Program-made: the position numbers and the translations under genes
NCBI RefSeq assembly: GCF_900101895.1
Contig: NZ_FMVF01000008.1
Span: 62,001-126,000, forward strand
Reading direction: 5' to 3'
DNA length: 64,000 bases
Origin: Flavobacterium caeni
GTDB lineage: Bacteria; Bacteroidota; Bacteroidia; Flavobacteriales; Flavobacteriaceae
The notes under the pieces: model-generated
Told to the model about the DNA's origin: nothing
The model's database searches: none
Seen by the model: the letters and a program-made list of their open reading frames with translations, nothing else
Shown here: piece by piece, positions 25,506-35,059 of the stretch
How positions within the stretch are numbered: position 1 is the first letter of the stretch
How the letters are laid out: every line of letters begins with the position of its first letter

Positions 25506-27974
25506 TTGGGAACACAATTCAGACTACTGGCCTTGCTTTTTTTGCTGGTCGGACTCAACGTAGAGGCGCAAACCGCCCGAATCCTAGGTGTCGTACTCGA
25601 CGAAGCGAACAAACCCGTATCCGACGTTACCGTTTCGACTGCCGACAAACTCACCAAGAGCGACGTCACCGGTTTTTACGAATTGATCGTTCCCGCCAAC
25701 CAAAAGATTTCGGTCGAATTCACGCATCCAACGCTTTACAAAAGTACCGTCACGGTCGAACTGGAGCCAGGCGAAAACTATGAATTCAACCCCGTATTGT
25801 CGAGTAAGGGAGAGACGTTGGGCGAAGTGACCATCGTGAACAACCGCCGCCGTGTAGAAGGCGTCGTGGCCGTAGAACCCGAAACCATCCGCAAGATTCC
25901 GGGGGCCAATGCCGGCGTCGAGAACATCATCAAATTGCTGCCGGGCGTCTCGGGCAACAACGAACTCAGTACGGCCTATTCGGTACGCGGGGGCAACTAC
26001 GACGAAAACTTGGTGTACGTCAACGAAATTGAGGTGTACCGTCCGTTTTTGATCCGTTCGGGGCAACAGGAAGGCTTGAGTTTCACCAATACCGATATGG
26101 TCCAGAACGTCGATTTTTCGGCGGGTGGATTCCAGGCCAAATACGGCGACAAATTGTCGTCGGTACTCGACATCACCTACCGCAAACCACGCCAGTTCGG
26201 GGCTGCGCTCGAAGCCAGTTTCTTAGGCGGAAGTGTCACGGTCGATGCAATTTCGAAGGACAAAAAATGGACTGCCATCACCGGCGTGCGTTACCGCGAC
26301 AACAGCCTTTTGGTGGACAGCCAGGATACCGAGACGAATTTCCGTCCGCGTTTTGCCGATGTGCAATCGAACATCACCTTTACGCCCAACGACAAGTGGG
26401 AATTTGCGTTGCTCGGCAACATTTCGCAAAACAAATACGACTACGAGCCGCTCACGCGCCAAACCAATTTCGGGACGCTCAACGAGCCGATTGCGTTGCA
26501 GGTGGTGTACGACGGACAAGAAAAAGACCAATACCAAACCTATTTCGCCGCGCTCAAGACCACGTTCAAGGCCAGCGAAAACCTGACGCTCAAATTGATC
26601 GGATCGGCCTACCACACGCTCGAACAAGAATATTTCGACATCAATGCGGCGTATTCATTGGGCGAAGTCGATACCAATCTGGGGTCGGATACGTTTGGCG
26701 AAGTGACCTACAGCCGCGGCATCGGTTCGCAGCTCAACCACGCGCGCAACGATTTGGATGCCGTGATCGTCAATGCCGAGGTCAAGGGCGAATACAAGAT
26801 CAAGCAAAAACACAACATCGAATTCGGTTTCAAGTACACACGCGAGGACATCCGCGACCGTATTGTCGAGTGGGAAGTCATCGACTCGGCGGGCTTTTCG
26901 CTCAATCCACCCATCGTCGATTTGCCCAGAAATGACCAGCCGTACAATCCTTATGTCGGGCCGCTCGTACCTTACCAAAATGTACGTGCTAAGAATTTTG
27001 TCAAGATCAACCGTTTTTCGGGGTACGCGCAATGGAGTTTGAAGGACAAGATTGGGACGAGCGAAGTATGGTACAACGCAGGCGTGCGCTTGCACCAATG
27101 GGGCGTTTCGGGAACCAACCTGAACAGCAGCAGCCAAACGGTGGTGAGCCCGCGCGCGCAATTTGCCATCAAACCCGAATGGGACAAGGACATGGTGTTC
27201 CGCATTTCGGGCGGTTTGTACTACCAGCCACCGTTTTACCGCGAATTGCGCGACGCCAGCGGGACGGTGATCCCCGATGTGAAGGCACAATCTTCGGTGC
27301 ATGTGGTGTTGGGCCACGACTACAGTTTCAAGATGTGGAGCCGTCCGTTCAAGATGGTGTCCGAGCTTTATTACAAGTCGTTGACCGATGTGAACGCCTA
27401 TACCATCGACAACGTGAGGATCCGTTATGCGGCCAACAACAACGCCAAGGCTTATGCACAAGGTTTTGATACGCGGCTCAATGGCGAGTTTGTGCCGGGT
27501 ACCGAATCGTGGTTCAGTTTCGGTTATATGAAAACCGAAGAAAACCAGGCCGACCGCGGATGGATTGCCCGACCGACCGACCAACGGCTCAAGTTCGGCA
27601 TCCTGTTCCAGGATTTCATGCCCAAGATCACGAGCGTCAAGATTTACATCAACTTGGTTTACAATACCGGGTTGCCGGGCGGCTCGCCATCGTATGCCGA
27701 CCCTTACCTGTACCAGTTGCGTCTGAAGGACTACCGGCGTGCCGATGTAGGTTTTTCGTATGTGTTCACCGAAAAGAACGCCCAACGTCCCGAAGGCCAT
27801 TGGCTTAAAAAGTTTGAGGATTTGTCGCTCGGTTTCGAGATCTTCAACATGTTCAACAACCAGAACGCCATCACCAACACATGGGTGCGCGACGCCTATA
27901 CCAAGAACAATTACGGGATCCCGAATTATTTGACCACAAGAACCTTTAACGTCAAACTGGCTGTTAAACTCTAG
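25506..27974 (+). CDS. TonB-dependent receptor with carboxypeptidase-like N-terminal domain
   Basis: 822 residues. The start codon appears to be TTG (25506), giving signal peptide LGTQFRLLALLFLLVGLNVEAQ; no ATG is available in frame upstream before the preceding gene's stop at 25499. Residues 22-105 are a CarboxypepD_reg-like domain (ILGVVLDEANKPVSDVTV). A plug follows (PGANAGVENIIKLLPGVSG, STAYSVRGGNYDENLVYVN, AGGFQAKYGDKLSSVLDI), then a 22-strand-type barrel ending NYLTTRTFNVKLAVKL. No SusD partner is adjacent, so it is not a classical SusCD pair. Substrate unknown. Tightly linked to the M23 peptidase. Confidence 0.92.
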   Translation: MGTQFRLLALLFLLVGLNVEAQTARILGVVLDEANKPVSDVTVSTADKLTKSDVTGFYELIVPANQKISVEFTHPTLYKSTVTVELEPGENYEFNPVLSSKGETLGEVTIVNNRRRVEGVVAVEPETIRKIPGANAGVENIIKLLPGVSGNNELSTAYSVRGGNYDENLVYVNEIEVYRPFLIRSGQQEGLSFTNTDMVQNVDFSAGGFQAKYGDKLSSVLDITYRKPRQFGAALEASFLGGSVTVDAISKDKKWTAITGVRYRDNSLLVDSQDTETNFRPRFADVQSNITFTPNDKWEFALLGNISQNKYDYEPLTRQTNFGTLNEPIALQVVYDGQEKDQYQTYFAALKTTFKASENLTLKLIGSAYHTLEQEYFDINAAYSLGEVDTNLGSDTFGEVTYSRGIGSQLNHARNDLDAVIVNAEVKGEYKIKQKHNIEFGFKYTREDIRDRIVEWEVIDSAGFSLNPPIVDLPRNDQPYNPYVGPLVPYQNVRAKNFVKINRFSGYAQWSLKDKIGTSEVWYNAGVRLHQWGVSGTNLNSSSQTVVSPRAQFAIKPEWDKDMVFRISGGLYYQPPFYRELRDASGTVIPDVKAQSSVHVVLGHDYSFKMWSRPFKMVSELYYKSLTDVNAYTIDNVRIRYAANNNAKAYAQGFDTRLNGEFVPGTESWFSFGYMKTEENQADRGWIARPTDQRLKFGILFQDFMPKITSVKIYINLVYNTGLPGGSPSYADPYLYQLRLKDYRRADVGFSYVFTEKNAQRPEGHWLKKFEDLSLGFEIFNMFNNQNAITNTWVRDAYTKNNYGIPNYLTTRTFNVKLAVKL

Positions 27975-28018
27975 TTCTTGCGTCCAAAATTGGTTATCTT
28001 TGACTAAAGCGAAACAAT

Positions 28019-28744
28019 ATGAAGTACACGCAACTGTTTTTGTCGACCCTTGTGGCCACTGCCTTGGTGTCGTGCAAGGAAGAGCCAGCCGAAACACCCA
28101 AAGTGACCTACGACGCGGCAAAGGTCGAGAAGCCGGCCCCAAAAGTCGATACGGCACAAATCGAAGTCGCCGACTTGCCGATCCATATTCCGGGAACCAA
28201 TTACCTGATCCATCCGGTGGGCGATTTGAACATATACGGATCAAGCAAACCCAAGTACGATGCATCGAGCGCCGCGGCCACCACGGCGAGTTTCCAGATT
28301 TCGAATTATGACGAAGGCGAGATTACCGGGTATTTGCGCAACTTGAAATTCCAGCAAATCGGGACCGATTCGATTGTGGCGCTGTCCGACAAGCCGCTGT
28401 TGATCCAGTCGGTTAAGTTTTTGAAGACCGTGGCCGAGAAGACCAAACAGCAGATCATCGTGTATACGTTGGCCGATATGGACACCAACCAAGACGGCAA
28501 ACTCGACGTCAACGACATCAAGTCGCTTTATTTGAGCGAAATGGGCGGCGCCAAACTGACCAAGATGTCGGCCGATATGCAGGAACTCATCGACTGGAAT
28601 TTGATCGAATCGCAAAACCGATTGTATTTCCGTACCATCGAGGACACCAACAAAAATGGCGAGTTCGATAAGAACGACGTGGTGCATTACCACTACATCG
28701 ACCTGCTGGGCGACTGGAAGGTTCTGGATTACAAACCGATATAA
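28019..28744 (+). CDS. Lipoprotein with two Ca2+-binding-like (EF-hand/dockerin-type) loops
   Basis: 241 residues. Signal sequence MKYTQLFLSTLVATALVSC with a lipobox (A-L-V-S-C) gives an N-terminal lipid anchor at Cys19. A Lys/Pro-rich spacer follows (about 20-55), then a globular part. Two loops have the D-x-[DN]-x-[DN]-G spacing of Ca2+ sites: DTNQDGKLDVND (about 160) and DTNKNGEFDKND (about 217). The protein ends DWKVLDYKPI. No family was recognised. A -7-like box TATCTTTG lies just upstream with a short spacer (14 bp) to a TTG. Confidence 0.75.
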   Translation: MKYTQLFLSTLVATALVSCKEEPAETPKVTYDAAKVEKPAPKVDTAQIEVADLPIHIPGTNYLIHPVGDLNIYGSSKPKYDASSAAATTASFQISNYDEGEITGYLRNLKFQQIGTDSIVALSDKPLLIQSVKFLKTVAEKTKQQIIVYTLADMDTNQDGKLDVNDIKSLYLSEMGGAKLTKMSADMQELIDWNLIESQNRLYFRTIEDTNKNGEFDKNDVVHYHYIDLLGDWKVLDYKPI

Positions 28745-28771
28745 AAAAAGCCTCGACAACGAGGCTTTTTC
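28744..28771. terminator. Bidirectional terminator between convergent lipoprotein genes
   Basis: AGCCTCG (28749-28755) and CGAGGCT (28760-28766) form a 7 bp stem around ACAA with A and T runs on either side; it serves both the Ca2+-loop lipoprotein and the imelysin gene. Confidence 0.9.
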
Positions 28772-28773
28772 TT

Positions 28774-29832
28774 TTATAGGCTGGCCAGATACGGCAGCAA
28801 TTGCATCTGTAAAGCCGAATGCAACGCCGCCACTTTGTTGTAGGCGTTCTCTACCGATGCCGGGTTTGCGGTCAAAGCATCCGAAAAAGTACCCGGAATC
28901 GCGTCTATGGCTTGCAAAGCTTCGGTTACGGCTTGGTTGATTGCATCGTCAAGCGCCACGTTGGATTCCACAAGTTCGTCGATGCCGCTGCCTTCCAGGG
29001 CATCGCGGTCGCCGGTGTACAGGTGTTGCACGCTTAGGATATTGTTGCGCAAATCCGAAAGCGTATTGTTGCTCGATCGCGATTCTTCGGCAATTACCCC
29101 TTGGATCAACGGACCTTGAATTTTGGTCACCGCCACTTCATCGGCCAGCGCAATCATCCCGTTGACGATGGCTTCGAGCGCCAATTCCTGCGATGTATAC
29201 ACCGATCCGCTTTGTCCGGCATTGATAAAGTTCGATCCATAATTTCCACCGTCGAGTTTCCAGCCGTCGTACAGCAACTGCGTGTTGGTTTGCAAATCGG
29301 TGGCGGCCGCCTGTAGAAGTTCGACTTCTTTGGGTGTGAATTCTGCGGCGGTTTTGTTGCCGTCCTCGCCCCACGCCAAACGTTCTATGAGGTGAAACCC
29401 GCGTACTTCGTTGTTGGCCGCGAGCGTATCGGCGGTAATCGGTTCGGGATAGGCAAGGAGTTCCAGCATCGCATCGGTGTCGATGGGCCGGGTATCCATC
29501 GCGGCATCGGCTCCGTTCGCATCCGAAGGCCCGTAACCAAAGGCTTCCGATTGTTCCCAGTGGATGCGCGCATCGCGCCAAGCCGTTTTGACGGTCTCAA
29601 GTTGCGCGGCATCGCCCACGGTAAACACATCGGCTGCGTTTTTTAGCGTAGTGGCATTGGTATGGAGCGACAAATAAGTTTCGGTGATGACATCACGCGA
29701 TAAATCGGTCAAGACGCCTGTATAGCGCGCGGTATTGGCTTCGTTGATGATGGGAACATTGTTGTCGCTGCTGCAATTCGCTGCGCACAACGCGACCAGG
29801 ATTGCAACAAAAAGGGCCAAGCGGTTTCTCAT
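28774..29832 (-). CDS. Imelysin family (peptidase M75-like) lipoprotein
   Basis: 352 residues with a lipoprotein signal (MRNRLALFVAILVALCAANC, Cys at about 20). The imelysin GxHxxE motif is GFHLIERLAWG (about residue 146), preceded by the aromatic-rich helix TAWRDARIHWEQSEAFGYGP. The rest is all-helical in the paired four-helix layout, ending PYLASL. Imelysin-like proteins are periplasmic or outer-membrane and linked to iron uptake; no protease activity is established for most. It lacks a Fe-transport or oxidase neighbour here, so the iron role is inferred from the family alone. Confidence 0.88.
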   Translation of the reverse strand: MRNRLALFVAILVALCAANCSSDNNVPIINEANTARYTGVLTDLSRDVITETYLSLHTNATTLKNAADVFTVGDAAQLETVKTAWRDARIHWEQSEAFGYGPSDANGADAAMDTRPIDTDAMLELLAYPEPITADTLAANNEVRGFHLIERLAWGEDGNKTAAEFTPKEVELLQAAATDLQTNTQLLYDGWKLDGGNYGSNFINAGQSGSVYTSQELALEAIVNGMIALADEVAVTKIQGPLIQGVIAEESRSSNNTLSDLRNNILSVQHLYTGDRDALEGSGIDELVESNVALDDAINQAVTEALQAIDAIPGTFSDALTANPASVENAYNKVAALHSALQMQLLPYLASL

Positions 29833-29895
29833 TTGGATTTAATTTCTGCTAAAATACAAAAGTACTTAACAGAACGCGCTTCACCGTCGTTTATT

Positions 29896-30597
29896 TTAAA
29901 TCAAGATGTCGCTTTCCAAATCCGACTTCTCGATCGCGAAGTCAAAACCCAGTCGTTTGACGAGTTCGATGACCAGGTTTTTGTACCAGTTTTCGGATTT
30001 GGGATGGATGTAGATTTTCTCGATCATCGACTGGATGTCTACGTCAATCTTGAGCCCGTTGTCGATGATCAATTGGTGCGACGTGACATCGGTAATGATG
30101 CGGATCTCGCGTTCGTACACAAAACTTTTGCGCTTGAACAAAAACGGGAAAAAGCTGTTCTCGAATGGGATGTATTCTTTTTTATAGTCGATGTAATTCA
30201 CCGCGCCGATGTGCTGCTCATAAACCCGTTCGACCTCGAGCGCTTTTTGCAAACGCCCCAATGTAGATTGTATGGCCAGTCCTTCGTTCTTTTGCGTGAA
30301 AATCTGCCACATGGCAAACGACTCGTATTCGTTCAAATGCCAGCTGCTGACCACAATGTTTTTGCGCCGCGTCTTGTAAAAGTCCAAAAAGTCCGGGTTG
30401 TCGGCCGACAGTTTGCGGATTTCTTCAAAAGTCGGTTCGCTGAACGTGCCTTCGTACTGGTCTTCGAATTTGTCCGAACGCGACATGAACAGCTTTCTGT
30501 ACAACAGCAAATCGACAAATTTAGACAGGTCGAGGTATTTCCAGACGACGGTGTCGCAGTCTTCGGGGAGTTTGATTTTTTCGTCGCTGATGTACAT
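29896..30597 (-). CDS. DUF2971 domain protein
   Basis: 233 residues, cytoplasmic. Begins MYISDEKIKLPEDCDTVVWK with YLDLSKFVDLLLYRKLFMSR. The core has FEDQYEGTF and, further on, VVSSWHLNEYESFAMWQIFT with S-x-W-x-x-N-E-x-x-x-M-W, the hallmark of DUF2971, a family often found near defence and mobile genes. Function unknown. Here the flanking genes are ordinary housekeeping, so no defence role is implied by context. Confidence 0.85.
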   Translation of the reverse strand: MYISDEKIKLPEDCDTVVWKYLDLSKFVDLLLYRKLFMSRSDKFEDQYEGTFSEPTFEEIRKLSADNPDFLDFYKTRRKNIVVSSWHLNEYESFAMWQIFTQKNEGLAIQSTLGRLQKALEVERVYEQHIGAVNYIDYKKEYIPFENSFFPFLFKRKSFVYEREIRIITDVTSHQLIIDNGLKIDVDIQSMIEKIYIHPKSENWYKNLVIELVKRLGFDFAIEKSDLESDILI

Positions 30598-30671
30598 GGT
30601 TGCTAAGCGTTGCGCTACACGAAGTTAAGCAAAAAAGCAATCCACCGGCAAGCACGAATGTTGCACCAACG

Positions 30672-31382
30672 TTATTTGATTGCTAAATCGATCAGGTTGC
30701 CCAAAGCAAATGCGGCCGCGCAAAACGTGAGGTAACCCAATGCATATGCCCAAAATGCTTTGAAGTAGTTCATTGGCTTTCTTCCGAAAAATTCGCCGAT
30801 GGCCCAGGTGCAGTACGCAAAACCAGCGATTCCGGCAAACGTCATCAAATTGGCATGGGTTAGGCCTTGCAGGAAGGCAAACAACGCAAAAATCAGCATC
30901 CCCATACCCATGACGAAACAAAGCAGGATCAGGATCTCGAAAAAATTGTAGCCCGATTTCCTGAAAAAAAGTTGGAGCCAGAGCACGATAAAAACACCCA
31001 TGATGATGTTCGCATAGCCGTAATGTTGTTGGACCCACGCAAAGATGGCCGTCACCGAAGATTTTTGGATGCCTTTGGCCACGACATAACCTTCCTCGAT
31101 GTGAAAGAAGTGGCTCGTTATCGAATAAATCAACGACGTGATGATGATGAAAATAATCGGCTTGACCAATCGGCTGCGGTTCTCGACAAAGAAATCGCGG
31201 ATGTTTTTACCCGGATTGACCAACAATTCCCTGACCGTAAACAAAATACCCTTCTCAAAATGCAGCACATGCTCGATCTCGTGGATGATGTAATGTCCGT
31301 CGATGCGTTTGAGTTGGGCCGGTTGGCCGCAATTCGGACAAAAGTTTCCGGCGTATTCGCTTTGGCAATTTTTACAGGTCAT
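30672..31382 (-). CDS. DUF3667 domain membrane protein with N-terminal zinc ribbon
   Basis: 236 residues. A zinc ribbon (MTCKNCQSEYAGNFCPNCGQ, two CxxC pairs) is followed by the DUF3667 core: DGHYIIHEIEHVLHFEKG, LLVNPGKNIRDFFVENRSRL, then about five transmembrane helices (IIFIIITSLIYSI, IIMGVFIVLWLQLF, ILILLCFVMGMGMLIFAL and two more), ending ALGNLIDLAIK. Inner-membrane protein of unknown function. It lies 5 nt downstream of the ABC exporter gene, so they are likely co-transcribed. Confidence 0.87.
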   Translation of the reverse strand: MTCKNCQSEYAGNFCPNCGQPAQLKRIDGHYIIHEIEHVLHFEKGILFTVRELLVNPGKNIRDFFVENRSRLVKPIIFIIITSLIYSITSHFFHIEEGYVVAKGIQKSSVTAIFAWVQQHYGYANIIMGVFIVLWLQLFFRKSGYNFFEILILLCFVMGMGMLIFALFAFLQGLTHANLMTFAGIAGFAYCTWAIGEFFGRKPMNYFKAFWAYALGYLTFCAAAFALGNLIDLAIK

Positions 31383-31387
31383 CGGGT

Positions 31388-33214
31388 TTAGGATTCAAGC
31401 GACTGCATGGTGACTAATTTTTTGTACGTGCCGTTGCGCGCGAGCAGTTGTTCGTGTGTGCCCTGCTCGACGATGCGGCCCTTTTTCATCACCACAATGA
31501 CATCGGCTTTCTGGATGGTCGACAAGCGGTGCGCGATGACCACCGAGGTGCGGTTTTGCATCATGTTCTCGAGCGCAACCTGTACGAGTTTTTCGCTTTC
31601 GGTATCGAGCGCCGACGTGGCTTCGTCCAAAATCATGATCGGCGGATTCTTGAGCACGGCGCGCGCAATCGACAAACGTTGCTTTTGCCCGCCCGAGAGT
31701 TTGTTGCCCGCGTCGCCAATGTTGGTGTGGATGCCGAGCGGCAAGTCCTGCACAAATTCATAGGCGTTGGCGATCTTGAGCGCTTCGATGACTTCTTCGT
31801 CCGACGCATCGGGCTTGCCGAGCACGATGTTGGCCTTGATCGTATCGTTGAACAAAATACTGTCCTGCGTGACCAGTCCGATCAGCGCGCGCAGCGATTC
31901 GAGTTTGAGGTCTTTGATGTTTGTGCCGTCTATTTTGATCGTGCCTTCGTTTACATCGTAAAAACGCGTCAACAGGTTGGCAATAGTACTTTTTCCGCTT
32001 CCCGATTGGCCCACGAGCGCGACGGTTTGCCCTTTTTTGATGTTGAGCGAGAATTCCTTGAGTACGTTTTCTTCTTCGTATTTGAAATTGATTTGCTCGA
32101 TCGTGATGTTTTCGTCGAAGGTGTTTTTTTCGATGGCGTCTGTTTTATCCGTAATCGCGTTTTCTTCTTCGAGTACCGCAAATACGCGCTCGGCGGCGGC
32201 CAATCCAGATTTGACCTGGTAAGATGCTTTGGAAATAGCCTTGGCTGGCGTCAAAATATTGTACGCCAAGGCGATGTAGGTGATGAACGACGCGCCAGCC
32301 AGCGTTTTATCGATGAGTACCATTTGCCCACCATACAACAGCAATACCGCAATGGTGATAATGCCCAAAAATTCGCTCAGCGGCGAGGCAAGGTTCGCCT
32401 TGTTGCCGATGCTGTTCGAGAGCCTGCGCAACCGCGTCACCGATTGGTTGAATTTGTCCTTGAAATTGTTTTCGGCATTGTAGCTCTTGACCACCTTTAA
32501 TCCGCCGAGGGTTTCCTCGAGTATCGAAATGAAATACCCCGATTCCTGTTGCGCGCGTTGCGATTTGCTCTTGAGCGATTTGCCCACGAGCGAAATCAAA
32601 TAGCCCGAAATCGGAACAAAGACAAACACGAACAACGTCAGTTTTGGGCTGATGAACAACATGGTGATGATCGTGAACAAAATCGTCAGCGGTTCGCGAA
32701 CGATGAGTTCGAAGATCTGGAAAAACGAGGTCTGCACTTCGCCCACATCGCCCAGCATGCGCGCCATGACATCGCCTTTGCGTTTTTCGGAATAGAACGA
32801 AACCGGCAACTCGACGATTTTTTTGTACAACGTGTTGCGCAAATCCTTGAGCACGCCGTTGCGCAGCACCGTGATGTGGCGCAACGCGAAATAGTTGAAC
32901 ACATTTTTGAGGAAAAACAACACAATAATAATCACGATCACAAACAACAACGCGCGCACCGGATTGTCGTCGGCAAATTGCGTCGCGTAGTAGTTCAGCG
33001 AGTCTTTGAGCCAGCCGCCCAAATCCATGATCGAGTTAAGCTGCGGCTTGACCGTCACTTTCTCGTCCTGCCCAAAAAGTACGTTCAGCACGGGCATGAG
33101 CGCGGCCATCGACAATGCGCTGAACAATGCATACAACACGTTGAAGACAATGTTGAGCACCGCATCGCGTTGGTACGGCTTGATGAATGGGATTATTTTT
33201 TTGTAATTGTCCAT
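31388..33214 (-). CDS. ABC exporter, fused permease and ATP-binding domains (MsbA/LmrA type)
   Basis: 608 residues. An N-terminal six-helix transmembrane domain (about 15-330, e.g. VLNIVFNVLYALFSALSMAAL and IIITIAVLLLYG) precedes the nucleotide-binding domain: Walker A GQSGSGKST (about 393), Q loop LVTQDSILF, signature LSGGQKQRLSIARA, Walker B PIMILDEATSALD, H loop VVIAHRLST. Half-transporter; works as a homodimer. Could export lipid A core (MsbA) or another lipid; substrate not determined. Starts 4 nt after the phosphosugar mutase gene. Confidence 0.92.
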   Translation of the reverse strand: MDNYKKIIPFIKPYQRDAVLNIVFNVLYALFSALSMAALMPVLNVLFGQDEKVTVKPQLNSIMDLGGWLKDSLNYYATQFADDNPVRALLFVIVIIIVLFFLKNVFNYFALRHITVLRNGVLKDLRNTLYKKIVELPVSFYSEKRKGDVMARMLGDVGEVQTSFFQIFELIVREPLTILFTIITMLFISPKLTLFVFVFVPISGYLISLVGKSLKSKSQRAQQESGYFISILEETLGGLKVVKSYNAENNFKDKFNQSVTRLRRLSNSIGNKANLASPLSEFLGIITIAVLLLYGGQMVLIDKTLAGASFITYIALAYNILTPAKAISKASYQVKSGLAAAERVFAVLEEENAITDKTDAIEKNTFDENITIEQINFKYEEENVLKEFSLNIKKGQTVALVGQSGSGKSTIANLLTRFYDVNEGTIKIDGTNIKDLKLESLRALIGLVTQDSILFNDTIKANIVLGKPDASDEEVIEALKIANAYEFVQDLPLGIHTNIGDAGNKLSGGQKQRLSIARAVLKNPPIMILDEATSALDTESEKLVQVALENMMQNRTSVVIAHRLSTIQKADVIVVMKKGRIVEQGTHEQLLARNGTYKKLVTMQSLES

Positions 33215-33218
33215 TAAT

Positions 33219-34946
33219 TTAAATGATGTTTAGGCTGGTCAGGATGGCCCTGATCTTGGCATCGAGTTCGGCTTCGACGGCAGGCGCATTCTCGACCGTA
33301 TCCAGGTCGGTGTGCACGCTGACGTAAAATTTGATCTTGGGTTCGGTGCCGCTTGGTCGGGCGGCAATCTTCGAACCGTCTTCGGTATAGTAAATCAGTA
33401 CATCCGACTTGGGAATCGTCATCGGCTCGACTTCGCCCGTAAACAAATTTTTGGCCGTCGAACTTTTGTAATCTTCGACCATCACCACGCGTTTGCCCGC
33501 GATTTCGGTGATTGGGTTTTCGCGTTGGTCTACCATCATCTGGTTGATTTCGGCCAATCCGGCGATGCCTTTTTTGGTCAGCGATACCAAATGTTCCTTG
33601 TAAAACCCATAGTCGACATACATTTTCAACAATTCCTGATAAACCGAACTGCCGGCCGCTTTGGCCTGGGCAGCCAGTTCGCAGATGAGTAGGGTAGCGG
33701 CCACGGCGTCTTTGTCGCGTACGGCGTCGCCCACCATGAACCCAAAACTTTCTTCGCCGCCACCGATGAATTCGAGGTGCGGGAAATCTTTGATGAACTT
33801 CGCGATCCATTTGAATCCCGTCAAGCCAACCTTACATTCGACGCCATACGCATCGGCCAGTTCGTTCATCATGGGTGTCGAAACAATCGTCGACCCGATG
33901 AATTGTTTGCCGTCGATCTTGCCTGCGCGTTTCCATTGTTCGAGCAAGAATCCGGTCATGAGCACCATCGTCTGGTTGCCGTTGAGCAGGATCATTTTGC
34001 CCTGGTTGTTGCGTACGGCCACGCCCAATCTGTCACAATCCGGATCGGTACCCACGACGATGTCGGCGTTTAGTTTATCGGCCAAAGCCAGGGCCATGGT
34101 CAGTGCTTCGGGCTCTTCCGGATTCGGGGATTTGACGGTCGGGAAGTCGCCGTTGGGTTCGGCCTGTTCGGGCACGATGTGTACGTTTTGGTAGCCCGCC
34201 TTTTCCAACACCTGCGGAACGGCCTTGATCGACGTGCCGTGCAACGACGTAAACACGATGCTCAGATTGTCCTTGGCCGACTGCGGCGTCTTGAAACCCG
34301 CATTGTCCACCGACGATTGAAAAAACGCCTCGTCGACGTCCTTGTCGATGTAATGGATCAGTTTTTCGTTGGCCGTAAACTTGATCTCGTCGTATTTCAA
34401 GCCTTCGATCACTTCAATAATTTCTTTGTCCTGCGGCGGAACAAGCTGCCCGCCATCTTCCCAATACACTTTGTAGCCGTTGTATTCAGGCGGATTGTGC
34501 GAAGCCGTGAGTACGATGCCGCACTGGCATTTCAAATGTTTGAGCGCAAAACTCAACTCAGGCGTAGGGCGCAAATCCGAGAACAAGTACACCTCGATCC
34601 CGTTGGCCGAAAACACATCGGCGACCACCTTGGCGAGCGTGTTGCTGTTGTGACGGCAATCGTACGCAATCACGACTTTGATTTGTTTGCCGGGAAAGGT
34701 TTGGTGCAGATAGTTCGACAAACCCTGCGTGTTCTTGCCGAGCGTGTATTTGTTGATGCGGTTGGTGCCCACGCCCATCACGCCGCGCATGCCGCCGGTT
34801 CCGAATTCGAGGTTTTTGTAAAAACTTTCCTTTAATTCAGCAGGCGACGAGGTCATCATCGTTTCTATTTCAGACTGTGTATTTTGGTCGAAAGTAGGCG
34901 TCATCCATTCGTTGACGCGGTCGAGTATGTCTTTTTCGATGTTCAT
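33219..34946 (-). CDS. Phosphoglucomutase / phosphomannomutase family enzyme
   Basis: 575 residues from ATG 34946 (MNIEKDILDRVNEWMTPTFD). In-frame codons upstream run through hairpin repeat A and are rejected. Visible are the active-site phosphoserine loop VLTASHNPPEYNGYKVYW, the Mg2+ loop GTDPDCDRLGVA, the sugar-specificity loop GGGEESFGFM and the phosphate-binding RPSGTEPKIKFYVSVH. At this length it belongs to the bacterial pgcA-type mutases that interconvert hexose 1- and 6-phosphates, feeding nucleotide sugars. Lies between the ABC exporter and hairpin repeat A. Confidence 0.93.
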   Translation of the reverse strand: MNIEKDILDRVNEWMTPTFDQNTQSEIETMMTSSPAELKESFYKNLEFGTGGMRGVMGVGTNRINKYTLGKNTQGLSNYLHQTFPGKQIKVVIAYDCRHNSNTLAKVVADVFSANGIEVYLFSDLRPTPELSFALKHLKCQCGIVLTASHNPPEYNGYKVYWEDGGQLVPPQDKEIIEVIEGLKYDEIKFTANEKLIHYIDKDVDEAFFQSSVDNAGFKTPQSAKDNLSIVFTSLHGTSIKAVPQVLEKAGYQNVHIVPEQAEPNGDFPTVKSPNPEEPEALTMALALADKLNADIVVGTDPDCDRLGVAVRNNQGKMILLNGNQTMVLMTGFLLEQWKRAGKIDGKQFIGSTIVSTPMMNELADAYGVECKVGLTGFKWIAKFIKDFPHLEFIGGGEESFGFMVGDAVRDKDAVAATLLICELAAQAKAAGSSVYQELLKMYVDYGFYKEHLVSLTKKGIAGLAEINQMMVDQRENPITEIAGKRVVMVEDYKSSTAKNLFTGEVEPMTIPKSDVLIYYTEDGSKIAARPSGTEPKIKFYVSVHTDLDTVENAPAVEAELDAKIRAILTSLNII

Positions 34947-34960
34947 TTTTTTTATTTTTA

Positions 34961-35045
34961 GGAGCTGTTTCCCGCTTTTTGTTCCAATCTTTGAAATTCC
35001 ACTTTGTTTCATTTCAAAGGATTTCCACGTCAATCGGGGCTAGGG
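34961..35045 (-). repeat. Hairpin repeat, copy A
   Basis: Read on the minus strand: CCCTAGCCCCGATTGACGTG, GAAATC, stem arms CTTTGAAAT / ATTTCAAAG (34989-34997 and 35011-35019, perfect 9 bp), GATTGGAAC, AAAAGCGGGAAACAGCTCC. Flanks match copies B (47884) and C (48683); the stem sequence does not, but still pairs. It ends 14 nt before the mutase start codon. Confidence 0.8.
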
Positions 35046-35059
35046 CTCGTGGGTTCTAA

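Noticed and set aside
29896-30597. DUF2971 gene as part of a defence island
   Set aside because: Its neighbours are imelysin and DUF3667 membrane protein genes; no toxin, nuclease, methylase or helicase defence gene is adjacent.
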